Shown here: positions 50,094-62,081 of the stretch, in pieces
Numbering within the stretch: the first letter of the stretch is position 1
How the letters are laid out: every line of letters starts with the position of its first letter
DNA from: Myxococcales bacterium
GTDB lineage: Bacteria > Myxococcota > Myxococcia > Myxococcales > Anaeromyxobacteraceae
DNA length: 64,000 nucleotides
Reading direction: 5' to 3'
Assembly: GCA_021806645.1 (NCBI GenBank)
Contig: JAJZQX010000007.1
Coordinates: 168,863-232,862, forward strand
The notes under the pieces: generated by a model
Seen by the model: the letters and a program-made list of their open reading frames with translations, nothing else
What the model was told of the DNA's origin: nothing
Database searches by the model: none
Translations under genes and position numbers: made by a program

Positions 50094-50810
50094 TCAGCCG
50101 AGGTAGGCCGCCAGCACCCGCTCGTCGCGCCCCAGCTCCGCGGGCGTCCCTTCCACCACGATCCGGCCCCGCTCCATCACGTAGGCGTGGTCGGCCACCT
50201 CCAGCGCGGCGCGGGCGAACTGCTCCACCAGCAGCATGGTCATCCCCTCGGCCTTGAGCCGCCGGATGGTGCGGAAGACCTCCTGCACGATCACCGGCGC
50301 CAACCCCATGGACGGCTCGTCGAGCAGCATCAGCTTGGGACGGGACATGAGGGCGCGGCCGATGGCCAGCATCTGCTGCTCGCCCCCGGAGAGCGTCCCG
50401 GCCAGCTGGTGGCGCCGCTCGGCGAGCCGCGGGAAGAGGTCGTAGACGCGGGCCAGGTCGCCGGCCGCCTTCTTGCGGAAGCCGAAGTAGCGCGGCAGCC
50501 ACCGGAAGCCGCCCAGCAGCAGGTTGTCCTCCGCGGAGAGCGGCGCGAAGACCTTGCGCCCCTCCGGCGAGTGGGCCAGCCCCAGCCGCGCCACCCGCGA
50601 GGCGTCCAGCCCCTGCACCGGCTTGCCGTCGAGCAGCACCTCGCCGCGGGTCGGCGTGATCAGGCCGGATATGGCCCGCATGGTGGTGGTCTTGCCGGCG
50701 CCGTTGGCGCCGATGAGGGCCACCACCGTCCCGGCCTTCACCGTGAGCGACGTCCCGACCAGCACCTCGGAGAGGCCGTACCCTGCATGGAGATCCTTCA
50801 CGATCAGCAT
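50094..50810 (-). CDS. livF: Branched-chain amino-acid ABC transporter ATPase LivF
   Basis: The 238-residue ATPase has Walker A GANGAGKTT, the signature LSGGEQQMLAIGRALM, Walker B KLMLLDEPSMGLAP and the H-loop EQFAR (Gln-type) of LivF proteins. It powers import of branched-chain or related amino acids together with LivG. It lies 15 nt after the stop of the LivM-LivG fusion gene, as the last gene of the operon. Confidence 0.97.
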   Translation of the reverse strand: MLIVKDLHAGYGLSEVLVGTSLTVKAGTVVALIGANGAGKTTTMRAISGLITPTRGEVLLDGKPVQGLDASRVARLGLAHSPEGRKVFAPLSAEDNLLLGGFRWLPRYFGFRKKAAGDLARVYDLFPRLAERRHQLAGTLSGGEQQMLAIGRALMSRPKLMLLDEPSMGLAPVIVQEVFRTIRRLKAEGMTMLLVEQFARAALEVADHAYVMERGRIVVEGTPAELGRDERVLAAYLG

Positions 50811-50825
50811 TCGGTCTCCCTCGAG

Positions 50826-52793
50826 TCAGCTCACCGCGGGGGCGCCCTCGGCCGGCCCGGCCTCGCCGGCCTCCGTGCCGGGGTGGCCCAGGTAGGCCGC
50901 GATCACCCTGGGGTGGCGCTTGACCTGGTCGGGCCGACCCTCGGCGATGACCCGGCCGCCGTCGAGGACGGTGACCACGTCACACAGCTCGGTGACCACG
51001 TCCATGTGATGCTCGATTAGCACGATGGTGAGGCCGCGCGCGTGGATGCGCCGGATCACCTCCACCTGCCGCACCACGTCGGGGTGGGCCAGGCCGGCGG
51101 CCGGCTCGTCGAGGACGAGCAGCTCGGGCTTGCGGGCCAGCGCCCGGGCCATCTCGAGGAAGCGCTGGGCGCCGTAGGTGAGATCCTTCACCGGCGTGCG
51201 CGCCTCGCCGCCCAGGCCGACCAGCTCGAGCAGCGCCAGCGCCTGGGCCTGCGCCCGCCGCTCCTCGGTCCGCCCCAGGCCGGCCAGCACCAGCGGCAGC
51301 GGCGTGCGGTAGGCGCCGCGCAGCGCCACCATGACGTTCTCCAGCGCGGTCATCCCGGAGAAGAGCTGCAGGTTCTGGAAGGTGCGAGCCACGCCGGCCT
51401 GGGCCGCCTTGAAGAGGCTGCCCCGTGGCAGCGGCACGCCGCGGAGGAGGATCTCGCCCGCGGTCGGCGTGTAGAGGCCGGAGACCACGTTGACCAGCGT
51501 GCTCTTGCCCGAGCCGTTGGGGCCGATCAGGCCGTGGATGGTGCCGTCGCGAACCGTCAGATCGACGCCGTCCACGGCCCGCACGCCGCCGAAGTGGCGC
51601 TGCAGCCCGCGCACCTCCAGCAGCGGCCCGGCGCCGGCCGTCATGGCCGGCAGCACCTCGTCGAGCGCGGCGGCGGGCGGCAGCGACGGGGGCTCGACCC
51701 GGAAGAGCCGGGCCAGGGCCTTGGCCGCGAAGCCCATCAGCCCCTCCGGCAACCCCACCACCACCGAGAAGAGCATCAGGGCGAAGATGCCCTTGCGCCA
51801 GTCCTCGGTGTTCTTCTCCAGGAAGGAGCCGAGCACCAGCACGCCCATGGCCACCACCGGGGCCAGCGCCTGGAACGGGCGCGTCGAACGGCGCACCAGG
51901 CCGCGCACGCCGGCCACGAGCGCCATGGCGAACCCCGCCACCGCGAAGGCACGGAAGAGGGCCGGGTTGGAGAGCAGGTTGGGGAGCAGCGCCACCAGCG
52001 TGGCGCCCACGAAGGCGCCCCAGAGGCTCTTGCGGCCGCCCAGCACCACGCCCAGCAGCAGCACCACCGTCAGCTCGTAGACGTAGCTCTGGGGCTGCAG
52101 GTACTCGAAGTTGAAGGCGTAGAGCGCCCCGGCCACCCCGCCCAGGCCGGAGCCGAAGGCGAAGGCCGCCACCTTGTGCCGGTAGGTGCCGACCCCCATG
52201 GCGTCGGTGGCGATGGGGCTGTCGCGCAGGGCCTCGAAGGCCCGCCCCCACTGCGAGGAGAGCAGGTTGCGCATCGCCACCCAGACCACGCCGAGCAGCG
52301 CCAGGCAGAGCCAGAAGAAGAGGCGCGGCGTCAGCGTCACGCCGAGGAGCGGCGGCCGGACGAGCGAGAGCCCCTGCGAGCCGTTGGTGAGCCACTCCAG
52401 CTCGGTGAGCGTGGTGGTGGTGAGGGCCAGGAAGCTCAGGGTGGCCAGCGCGAACTGCGGCCCCTCCAGCCGCAGCGCCGGCAGCGCCAGCAGCGCGCCG
52501 ATGGCGGTGCAGACGGCGCCGGCCGCCAGCAACGACATGGGGATGCCGACCCCCCAGCGGGTGGTGAGGATGCCCGCCGTGTAGGCCCCGAGGCCGAGGA
52601 AGGCGGCCTGCCCCAGGTTCACCTGCCCGAGGTAGCCGACCGTGACGTCGAGGCCGATGAGGAGGATGCCGTAGATGGCCAGCAGCGTGAGCAGCCCGAG
52701 CGCGTAGGGGCTCCGCGCCGCGAGCGGGATGGCGGCCAGCAGCGCGAAGAGCAGGATCTCGGTGCCGCGGACGAGCAGGAGGCGCTTCAGCAC
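50826..52793 (-). CDS. Fused branched-chain amino-acid permease LivM and ATPase LivG
   Basis: The 655-residue product joins two usually separate subunits. Residues about 1-330 are a multi-pass LivM permease (DVTVGYLGQVNLGQAAFLG, AAFAFGSGLGGVAGALYAFN). A further membrane stretch reaches about 385 (NTEDWRKGIFALMLFSVVVG). From about 400 comes LivG: GPNGSGKSTLVNVVSGL (Walker A), LTYGAQRFLEMARAL (signature, Y-G-A-Q type), LLVLDEPAAGL (Walker B) and IEHHMDVV (H-loop). The start is GTG 52793 after AGGAG. Fusion guarantees equal amounts of both. It follows livH by 11 nt. Confidence 0.95.
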   Translation of the reverse strand: MLKRLLLVRGTEILLFALLAAIPLAARSPYALGLLTLLAIYGILLIGLDVTVGYLGQVNLGQAAFLGLGAYTAGILTTRWGVGIPMSLLAAGAVCTAIGALLALPALRLEGPQFALATLSFLALTTTTLTELEWLTNGSQGLSLVRPPLLGVTLTPRLFFWLCLALLGVVWVAMRNLLSSQWGRAFEALRDSPIATDAMGVGTYRHKVAAFAFGSGLGGVAGALYAFNFEYLQPQSYVYELTVVLLLGVVLGGRKSLWGAFVGATLVALLPNLLSNPALFRAFAVAGFAMALVAGVRGLVRRSTRPFQALAPVVAMGVLVLGSFLEKNTEDWRKGIFALMLFSVVVGLPEGLMGFAAKALARLFRVEPPSLPPAAALDEVLPAMTAGAGPLLEVRGLQRHFGGVRAVDGVDLTVRDGTIHGLIGPNGSGKSTLVNVVSGLYTPTAGEILLRGVPLPRGSLFKAAQAGVARTFQNLQLFSGMTALENVMVALRGAYRTPLPLVLAGLGRTEERRAQAQALALLELVGLGGEARTPVKDLTYGAQRFLEMARALARKPELLVLDEPAAGLAHPDVVRQVEVIRRIHARGLTIVLIEHHMDVVTELCDVVTVLDGGRVIAEGRPDQVKRHPRVIAAYLGHPGTEAGEAGPAEGAPAVS

Positions 52794-52804
52794 GGGGAGG
52801 GCTC

Positions 52805-53683
52805 CTAGACCTTGCGGATGACGGACTTGCCGAACACGCCGGTGGGCCGGACGGCGAGCGCCAGGATGAGCAGCACCAGCCCCGGGGCCTCGCGCCAGCC
52901 GCTGCCGATGTAGAGGCTGGCCAGGCCTTCCAGCGCCCCCAGCACCACGCCCACCAGCACCACGCCGAAGCCCGAGTCGAGCCCGGCCACCACCGCCACC
53001 GAGAAGGCCTTCAGGATCATCGCCGAGGCCATGGTCGGCCCGACCGTGGTGATGGGCGAGACCAGGATGCCGGCCACCGCCGCCACCAGGCCGGAGAGGG
53101 CATAGGAGAGCATCACCGTGTGGCTGGCCGAGACGCCCATCAACCTGGCCGCGTCGGAGTCCGCGGAGACGGCCTCGAAGGCCTTGCCCATCAGGGTCTT
53201 CCGCTTGAAGACCTCGATGATCCCCATGATGGCCAGCACGCCGACCAGCACCGAGATCTCCAGGCCGGTGACCTCGACGCCCAGGATCCGGATGGGCGCG
53301 CTGGGGATGGGGGTGGGGAACGGCCGATCGTCGCGCCCCCAGATGTTCTCGGCCGCCGAGAAGAAGAAGAGGCCGACGATGATGGAGAGGAGGATCCAGC
53401 CCTCGCTCTTCTGCTCGAGCGCCAGCCGGACCGCGGTCCGCTCCACGACCAGGCCGAGCAGCGCCCCGAAGAGCAGGCCCAGCGGCACCACCGCCCAGTA
53501 GGGCAAGCCGGTGTTGATGAGGGTGAGGCTGACGAAGGCCGACACCATCACCAGCTCGCCCTGGCCGAAGTTGATGCTCTTCGAGGTGGCGTAGGTGAGC
53601 TGGAAGCCGTAGGCGACCAGGGCGTAGACCAGCCCCATGAGCGCACCGCTCACGGCGATCTGCGCGACGATGGAGAAGGGCAC
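52805..53683 (-). CDS. livH: Branched-chain amino-acid ABC transporter permease LivH
   Basis: The 292-residue inner-membrane permease has the LivH pattern: ALMGLVYALVAYGFQLTYAT, SINFGQGELVMVSAF, VERTAVRLALEQKSEGWIL and the EAA-like coupling segment EVFKRKTLMGKAFEAVSADS. The start is GTG at 53683. It is second in the operon, after the binding-protein gene, from which it is separated by 66 nt that hold a perfect hairpin. Confidence 0.96.
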   Translation of the reverse strand: MPFSIVAQIAVSGALMGLVYALVAYGFQLTYATSKSINFGQGELVMVSAFVSLTLINTGLPYWAVVPLGLLFGALLGLVVERTAVRLALEQKSEGWILLSIIVGLFFFSAAENIWGRDDRPFPTPIPSAPIRILGVEVTGLEISVLVGVLAIMGIIEVFKRKTLMGKAFEAVSADSDAARLMGVSASHTVMLSYALSGLVAAVAGILVSPITTVGPTMASAMILKAFSVAVVAGLDSGFGVVLVGVVLGALEGLASLYIGSGWREAPGLVLLILALAVRPTGVFGKSVIRKV

Positions 53684-53710
53684 GAGGATCCGGGGGACGG
53701 CAGGGTGAGT

Positions 53711-53740
53711 CCGGGGAGGCGGGCGGCGCCGCCTCCCCGG
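53711..53740 (-). terminator. Hairpin between livK and livH, candidate attenuator
   Basis: CCGGGGAGGCGG (53711-53722) and CCGCCTCCCCGG (53729-53740) form a perfect 12-bp stem with a 6-nt loop, right after the livK stop. Without a T-run it is more likely to stabilise the upstream mRNA or to terminate part of the transcripts, giving more binding protein than membrane subunits, as is usual for such transporters. Confidence 0.6.
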
Positions 53741-53749
53741 GGAAGCCGG

Positions 53750-54979
53750 CTACTTGGCGCCGCGCCTGGCCAGGCGAGCCTTGTCGGCCTCGTTGGCGAA
53801 GACCACGCGGCCGTCCTGCACCTTGCCCATGATGGTCTGCTCGCGGCGGAAGGCCTCGTGGGTGGTGACGTCGGTCGGATTCCACCTGGAGTAGGGCTTC
53901 TTCCAGAGCGCGATGACGCCGTCCACCGGCTGCTTCAGGTCCTCGAGGGCGTCGCGGATCTTGAGGCTGTTGGTGGAGCCGGCCTGCTTCACCGCGGCGG
54001 CGAAGATCAGCACCGCGTCATAGCCCTGCGCCGCGGAGACCGGCGAGGGGATGCGGGTGACGCCGAAGGCCTTGTGGTAGGCCTCGATGAAGGCCTTGGC
54101 GCGCGGCGTGATGGGCTCCTCGATGAAGGTCTGCGGCATGAGGGCGCCGTTGCCGTTGGCCCCGGCGTTGTCCACGAAGTTGGACATGGAGAGGGGCCAG
54201 CCGCCGATGAGCGGCACCTGGAAGCCCAGCTTGGCCATGCCGTTGGCGATGGCGGCCAGCTCCGGCCCGATGCCCCAGATCAGGATGGCCTGGGCGCCCA
54301 GCGCCTTGGCCTTGAGGATCTGGGCGGTCATGTCCTTGTCGCCGATGGCCCACTTCTCGGAGGCGACGACCTCGAGCTTGTTCCCCTGCTTCTTGATCTG
54401 GTCGAGCATGTCGTCACGGCCCGACGCGCCGTAGTTGGTGGCGTCGGCGAAGATGGCCACCTTGGTGAGCTTCCGGTTGACGGCCTCCTCCACCACCATG
54501 GCGGCCTGGATGCCGTCGTGGGCGGCGAAGCGGAAGATCGAGAGCTGCTTCGGTCCGGGGACGCCGGGCCTGTCGAGCCACTGGGTCATGGAGGACGAGC
54601 CGGCCGCCGGGGTGATGATCTTGGTGATCCCCTTCTCCTGGAGGTGCTTGTCGCCGGCCATGACCACGCCGGTGTTGACGCTGCCGATGACGCCGGAGAG
54701 GCCGGGCATGGCCGCCAGCTCCTGGGCGATGAGCGCGCCGCGCTCGTTCTTCGCCTCGTCGTCGCGCTCGATGACCTCGATCTTCAGCTTCTTCTTGCCG
54801 ACCTGGATGCCGCCGGCGGCGTTGATCTCGGCGATGGCCAGCTTCGAGCCGTCGCGCCCCGAGACGCCCATGGGCGCGGAGCCGCCCGAGTAAGGGCCGG
54901 TCAGGGCGAGCTTGATGGTGTCGGCCGCCAGCACCTGGGTGGCCGAGAGGCAGAGGAGCAGTCCAAGCAGTCGCTTCAT
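53750..54979 (-). CDS. livK: Branched-chain amino-acid ABC transporter substrate-binding protein
   Basis: The 409-residue periplasmic protein has a signal peptide (MKRLLGLLLCLSATQVLA) and a Peripla_BP_6 fold: IKLALTGPYSGGSAPMGVSG, AIAEINAAGGIQVGKKKLKI, VIGSVNTGVVMAG (ligand-loop Ser/Thr), VAIFADATNYGASGRDD. The ligand could be Leu/Ile/Val or an aromatic or organic acid relative; sequence does not tell. It is first in the operon and probably the most expressed. Confidence 0.95.
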   Translation of the reverse strand: MKRLLGLLLCLSATQVLAADTIKLALTGPYSGGSAPMGVSGRDGSKLAIAEINAAGGIQVGKKKLKIEVIERDDEAKNERGALIAQELAAMPGLSGVIGSVNTGVVMAGDKHLQEKGITKIITPAAGSSSMTQWLDRPGVPGPKQLSIFRFAAHDGIQAAMVVEEAVNRKLTKVAIFADATNYGASGRDDMLDQIKKQGNKLEVVASEKWAIGDKDMTAQILKAKALGAQAILIWGIGPELAAIANGMAKLGFQVPLIGGWPLSMSNFVDNAGANGNGALMPQTFIEEPITPRAKAFIEAYHKAFGVTRIPSPVSAAQGYDAVLIFAAAVKQAGSTNSLKIRDALEDLKQPVDGVIALWKKPYSRWNPTDVTTHEAFRREQTIMGKVQDGRVVFANEADKARLARRGAK

Positions 54980-55124
54980 GGTTTTCTTCCCCTTTGGCTG
55001 AAAGGACGGGAACTAATCCCACGCTGCACGCGGGCGGCCGGAAAGGTGCGCGGGCGGGCCAGGGCCGGCGCCAGCGGGCCGAAAGTGGCGCCGAGCGGGT
55101 CATCGGGCGGGAAGGCAGACCAGG

Positions 55125-55865
55125 TCAGGAGAGCGGGTCGAGGTACTTGCCGTCGCGACGGAGCCCCAGCCGCTCCTTCAGCTTCAGGAAGTACCGGCGG
55201 CTGGCCGGCACCTCCTTGCCCGACTTGAGGCGCAGCACGGCGGCGCGCGGCTCGGGCCGGAGGACCTCCTCGATCTGCCGGACGTTCACCAGCACCTGCC
55301 GGTGGCAGCGGGCCAGGTCGGTCTTGGCCTCCAGGACCTGCAGCGTGAGCTCGGTCAGGAACTCCCCCCGGGGCGTCACCACGTAGACGCCCGCCGGGCC
55401 GGAGCGGACGAACTCTACCTCGGAGACGTCAACGAGGCGGATGCTGCTCACGCCGGTGCAGGGGATGCGCTCGATGGCCGGGCTGTCGAAGGTCGGCCGG
55501 GCGCCGTCCCGTACCGCCCGCTTGAGCTTGTCGACGGTCCTGGCCAGCCGGTCCTTCTGGACCGGCTTGAGCAGGTAGTCGACCGCGTTCTCGTCGAAGG
55601 CCTTGACGGCATAGGCGTCATGGGCGGTCACGAAGACGACGTGCGGCATCTGCTCCCGATCGATCATGGAGACGAGCTGGAGGCCGCTCACCTTCGGCAT
55701 CTGGACGTCGAGGAAGAGGACGTCGGGCCCCTCGGCCTTGAGGGCGTGCAGGGCCTGGATGGCGTCGGCGCAGCTCCCGATCACCACGATCTCGCCGGTC
55801 GCCTCCAGCATGGCCTTGAGCGAGGCGCGGGCGTGCACCTCGTCGTCCACGATGAGCGCCCTCAT
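55125..55865 (-). CDS. LytTR-family response regulator (BtsR/YpdB-like)
   Basis: The 246-residue protein has a receiver (ALIVDDEVHARASL; phosphoacceptor Asp in VLFLDVQMPKVSG; Lys in YLLKPVQK) and a LytTR DNA-binding domain from about 140 (DVSEVEFVRSGPAGVYVVTP, FLTELTLQVLEAKTDLARCH, RQVLVNVRQIEEV). Its ATG overlaps the kinase stop as TGATG. LytTR regulators bind direct repeats; the targets are not in view, though the liv operon lies on the same strand beyond. Confidence 0.95.
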   Translation of the reverse strand: MRALIVDDEVHARASLKAMLEATGEIVVIGSCADAIQALHALKAEGPDVLFLDVQMPKVSGLQLVSMIDREQMPHVVFVTAHDAYAVKAFDENAVDYLLKPVQKDRLARTVDKLKRAVRDGARPTFDSPAIERIPCTGVSSIRLVDVSEVEFVRSGPAGVYVVTPRGEFLTELTLQVLEAKTDLARCHRQVLVNVRQIEEVLRPEPRAAVLRLKSGKEVPASRRYFLKLKERLGLRRDGKYLDPLS

Positions 55866-57541
55866 CACGGCACGGCCACCGGGATGGGCACCGTGAAGGA
55901 GACCCTGGTCAGCTGGTTGGGCACGCAGGAGGTGGTGAGGCCGTGCCCTTCGCCCAGCAGGTTGCGGATGCGCTTGTCCACGATCCGCATGCCCAGCCCG
56001 TCGCCCCGGCCCTTCCGCTCGTCGAACGCGCCGGCGTCGTCCTCCACGTCCACCCGCGCCGCGCCGTCCTGGCGGTAGATCCGGATGCGCGCCGTCCCGG
56101 GCGTCAGCATGTCGGAGATGCCGTGCTTGATGGCGTTCTCCATGAGCGGCTGCAAGGTGAAGGTGGGGACGCGGAGCTGGAGCAAGGTGCGATCGACCTC
56201 CACCTCCACCGCCAGGCGGTCCTCGAAGCGCGCCTTCTCGATCTCCAGGTAGGCGCTGACGTGTTCCAGCTCCTCCTCGATGGTCGAGAGCTCGTTGTTG
56301 CGCTTCAGGTTGGCGCGGAAGAAGTTGGAGAGGTTGTTGAGGAGATCGCGCGGTCGGCTGGCGGCTGGGAGCATGGCCATGATGGTGTTGAGCGCGTTGA
56401 ATAGGAAGTGCGGGTTGACCTGCGCCCGCGCCAGCTTGAGCTCGGACATGACCAGCAGGCTCTTCTGCTCCTGGTAGCGCGCCCGCAGGAGCTGGCTCGA
56501 GAGGAGCACCTTGAGCCCCTCGCCCAGCGTCCGGTTGAAGCTGAGGAACCGGCGGTGGGCCGGCTCGTAGAGCTTGATGGTGCCGACCACCTCGCCGTCT
56601 ACCAGCAGGGGGACGACCAGCACCGAGTGGAGCGGGCAGTCACGCGACAGGGGGCACTCGTACCGCTCGTGCACCCCGTCGGCGTAGGTGGTCGTGATCT
56701 CGGAGATGGCGCGCCGTGTCCAGTCCGAGGCGATGGGAGTGCCGGCGTGGTGGTGCTCGGCGCCGTAGCCGACGAAGGCCAGCACCCGCTCGGCGTCGGT
56801 GATGGCGACCGCTCCCACGCCGGTCTCCTGGTGGATGATGCGGGCCATCTCCGGGGCCGCCCCGGCGTCGAAGCCCCTGGACATCACGGCCAGGGTGCGC
56901 TCCGCGATGCGCAGCGCCCGGGCGCTGGAGATGGCGCCCACCTGGTCGTAGAGCTCCTGGCGATCGCGGATGATGCTGATGAAGAGGGCCGCCCCGGCCG
57001 AGTTGGCCGCGATCATCGGCAACGCGATGACCTCCACCAGGGCCAGGGCGTCGGCGAAGGGGCGGGCCACCGCCAGGATGATGGCCATCTGGGTGGCCTC
57101 CGCCACCAGCGTGGTGGTGAAGGCCACCCACGGCCTGAAGACCTCGTCGGAGCGGCCGCGTCGGACCAGGTAGAGGTGGACCAGGCCGCCCATGAGCCCC
57201 TCGGTGAGCGTCGAGAGCCCGCAGGAGAATCCGGTGAAGCCACCCAGCCACCACCGGTGGAGCCCCCCGGTGAGCCCGACGGCGGCGCCGAGCACCGGTC
57301 CTCCGATGAGGCCGGCCAGGATGGGGCCAATGGCCCTGGTGTTGGCGATGGCGCCCTGCACCGGCAGACCCAGGTAGGTGCCGGTGATGGAGAGCGCCGA
57401 GAAGAGGACGAAGAGGAACAGCTTGTGGCGTGGCCTCAACGCCTCGGAGTGGAGCGGGCTGAAGGCTGGCGACTTGCAGTAGAGGTAGGCGACGAACAGG
57501 AAGAACGACATCGCCAGGATCAGCGCGAACAGCAGCTTCAT
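55865..57541 (-). CDS. LytS-type sensor histidine kinase (BtsS/YpdA-like)
   Basis: The 558-residue kinase has an N-terminal 5TM-Lyt sensor (about 1-190; GLPVQGAIANTRAIGPILAG is the characteristic NxRxIGPI segment), a GAF domain (about 215-350; CPLSRDCPLHSVLVVPLLVD), and a His_kinase domain with QVNPHFLFNALNTIMAML (phosphoacceptor His) and HATPase (LQPLMENAIKHGI, GDGLGMRIVDKRI). Relatives BtsS and YpdA sense pyruvate. Whether this one does is unknown. GGAGGAG precedes the ATG; the longer frame is not coding. Confidence 0.95.
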   Translation of the reverse strand: MKLLFALILAMSFFLFVAYLYCKSPAFSPLHSEALRPRHKLFLFVLFSALSITGTYLGLPVQGAIANTRAIGPILAGLIGGPVLGAAVGLTGGLHRWWLGGFTGFSCGLSTLTEGLMGGLVHLYLVRRGRSDEVFRPWVAFTTTLVAEATQMAIILAVARPFADALALVEVIALPMIAANSAGAALFISIIRDRQELYDQVGAISSARALRIAERTLAVMSRGFDAGAAPEMARIIHQETGVGAVAITDAERVLAFVGYGAEHHHAGTPIASDWTRRAISEITTTYADGVHERYECPLSRDCPLHSVLVVPLLVDGEVVGTIKLYEPAHRRFLSFNRTLGEGLKVLLSSQLLRARYQEQKSLLVMSELKLARAQVNPHFLFNALNTIMAMLPAASRPRDLLNNLSNFFRANLKRNNELSTIEEELEHVSAYLEIEKARFEDRLAVEVEVDRTLLQLRVPTFTLQPLMENAIKHGISDMLTPGTARIRIYRQDGAARVDVEDDAGAFDERKGRGDGLGMRIVDKRIRNLLGEGHGLTTSCVPNQLTRVSFTVPIPVAVP

Positions 57542-57768
57542 GCGGCTCCTCCCTCGGCGCGGCGCTTCGCCCCGACCCGTGCGGCGGAGCAGACCACACG
57601 AAGGGGCGGTGTTCCATCCCTGACTGGCGGGAGTCGCCTGCCGGGCGCGCCGCACCTCCAGGGGCGGCGTGGCCAGCGGTCGGCTCGAGCCCGGCCAGGC
57701 GACAGGTCGCACCCGCACGGGGGTCCTTCATCGCTTGCCAAGCCTTCACGAGGACTTACCTTCGAGAC

Positions 57769-60366
<2,598 letters not shown>

Positions 60367-60452
60367 TGCCCCGCCCCAGGCAAGATGACCACTGCGAGCG
60401 CCGACCCGGCCACCGGGCGTGATAGCTTTCCCATCTCCAACAGGGTGGACGC

Positions 60453-61280
60453 ATGCGCTGGCTCCGAAACCTCTTCTCCCGCCCCGCTCCCGTGGCCGCC
60501 GCCGCGCCCGTGGGCCCGCCCGCGGAGTCCCCGGCCGCCGCCGTGATCGGGTGGGACTCCTGGCGCGCCCAGGCGCCCGAGGGGCCGGTGGCCGTGGCGC
60601 TCGATCTCTCGCTGGAGGGGCGCATCCCGGATCCGGCCCGGCCGCTCCTGGCGCGCGTCTCCTACCCGCTCCGCGCGCCTGGCCCGGACGGCCTGCCGAC
60701 CGCGGCCGAGGGTGAGCCGCTGGCGCGGGTCGAGGACGCGCTCTCGCTGGCGCTCTCGGCCATCGGCGCCACCTACGCCGGCCGGGTCACCATGGCCGGC
60801 ACGCGCCAGCACCTCTTCTACCTGGCCGAGGGCGGGAAGGTGGTGGAGGCGCTGGCCACCGCGGCGCCCGGGCTGGAGGGTTACGAGGTGACCATGCACG
60901 GCGAGGACGACCCGGCCTGGACGGCCTGGACCGCCGAGCTCTCGCCGCCGCCGCGCGCCCGCCGCTGGATGGAGGACCGGCGCGAGGTGGAGGCGCTGGC
61001 CCGCCACGGCGATCGTCCCGAGCGGGCCAGGCCGGTGGACCACCAGGCCTCCTTCCCCACCGCCGAGGCTCGCGAGGCCTTCGCCGCCGAGGCGGCCGCC
61101 CGCGGCTTCGAGCTGGCGGCCCGGCGGGACGACGCCCCGCCCCCGGCCCCGTTCGCCATCGACCTGCGCCGCGACGACCCGGTCGCGCTCCGCCACATCC
61201 ACGGCGTGAGCTGGTCGCTCCACGAGCTGGCGACGCGCCACGGCGGGGGCTACGACGGCTGGGAACCGGGCCAAGGGTAG
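60453..61280 (+). CDS. DUF695/RraB-domain protein
   Basis: The 275-residue protein has an N-terminal half (LARVSYPLRAPGPDGLPTA, TMAGTRQHLFYLAEGGKVVE) resembling DUF695. The C-terminal half matches RraB: VDHQASFPTAEAREAFAAEA, PFAIDLRRDDPVALRHIHGV, HELATRHGGGYDGWEPG. RraB inhibits RNase E in enterobacteria; whether this protein does so is not known. It ends one base before the converging truA gene. Confidence 0.88.
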   Translation: MRWLRNLFSRPAPVAAAAPVGPPAESPAAAVIGWDSWRAQAPEGPVAVALDLSLEGRIPDPARPLLARVSYPLRAPGPDGLPTAAEGEPLARVEDALSLALSAIGATYAGRVTMAGTRQHLFYLAEGGKVVEALATAAPGLEGYEVTMHGEDDPAWTAWTAELSPPPRARRWMEDRREVEALARHGDRPERARPVDHQASFPTAEAREAFAAEAAARGFELAARRDDAPPPAPFAIDLRRDDPVALRHIHGVSWSLHELATRHGGGYDGWEPGQG

Positions 61281-61281
61281 T

Positions 61282-62055
<774 letters not shown>

Positions 62056-62081
62056 GGCGGCAACCTACCACGGGGCACTCG

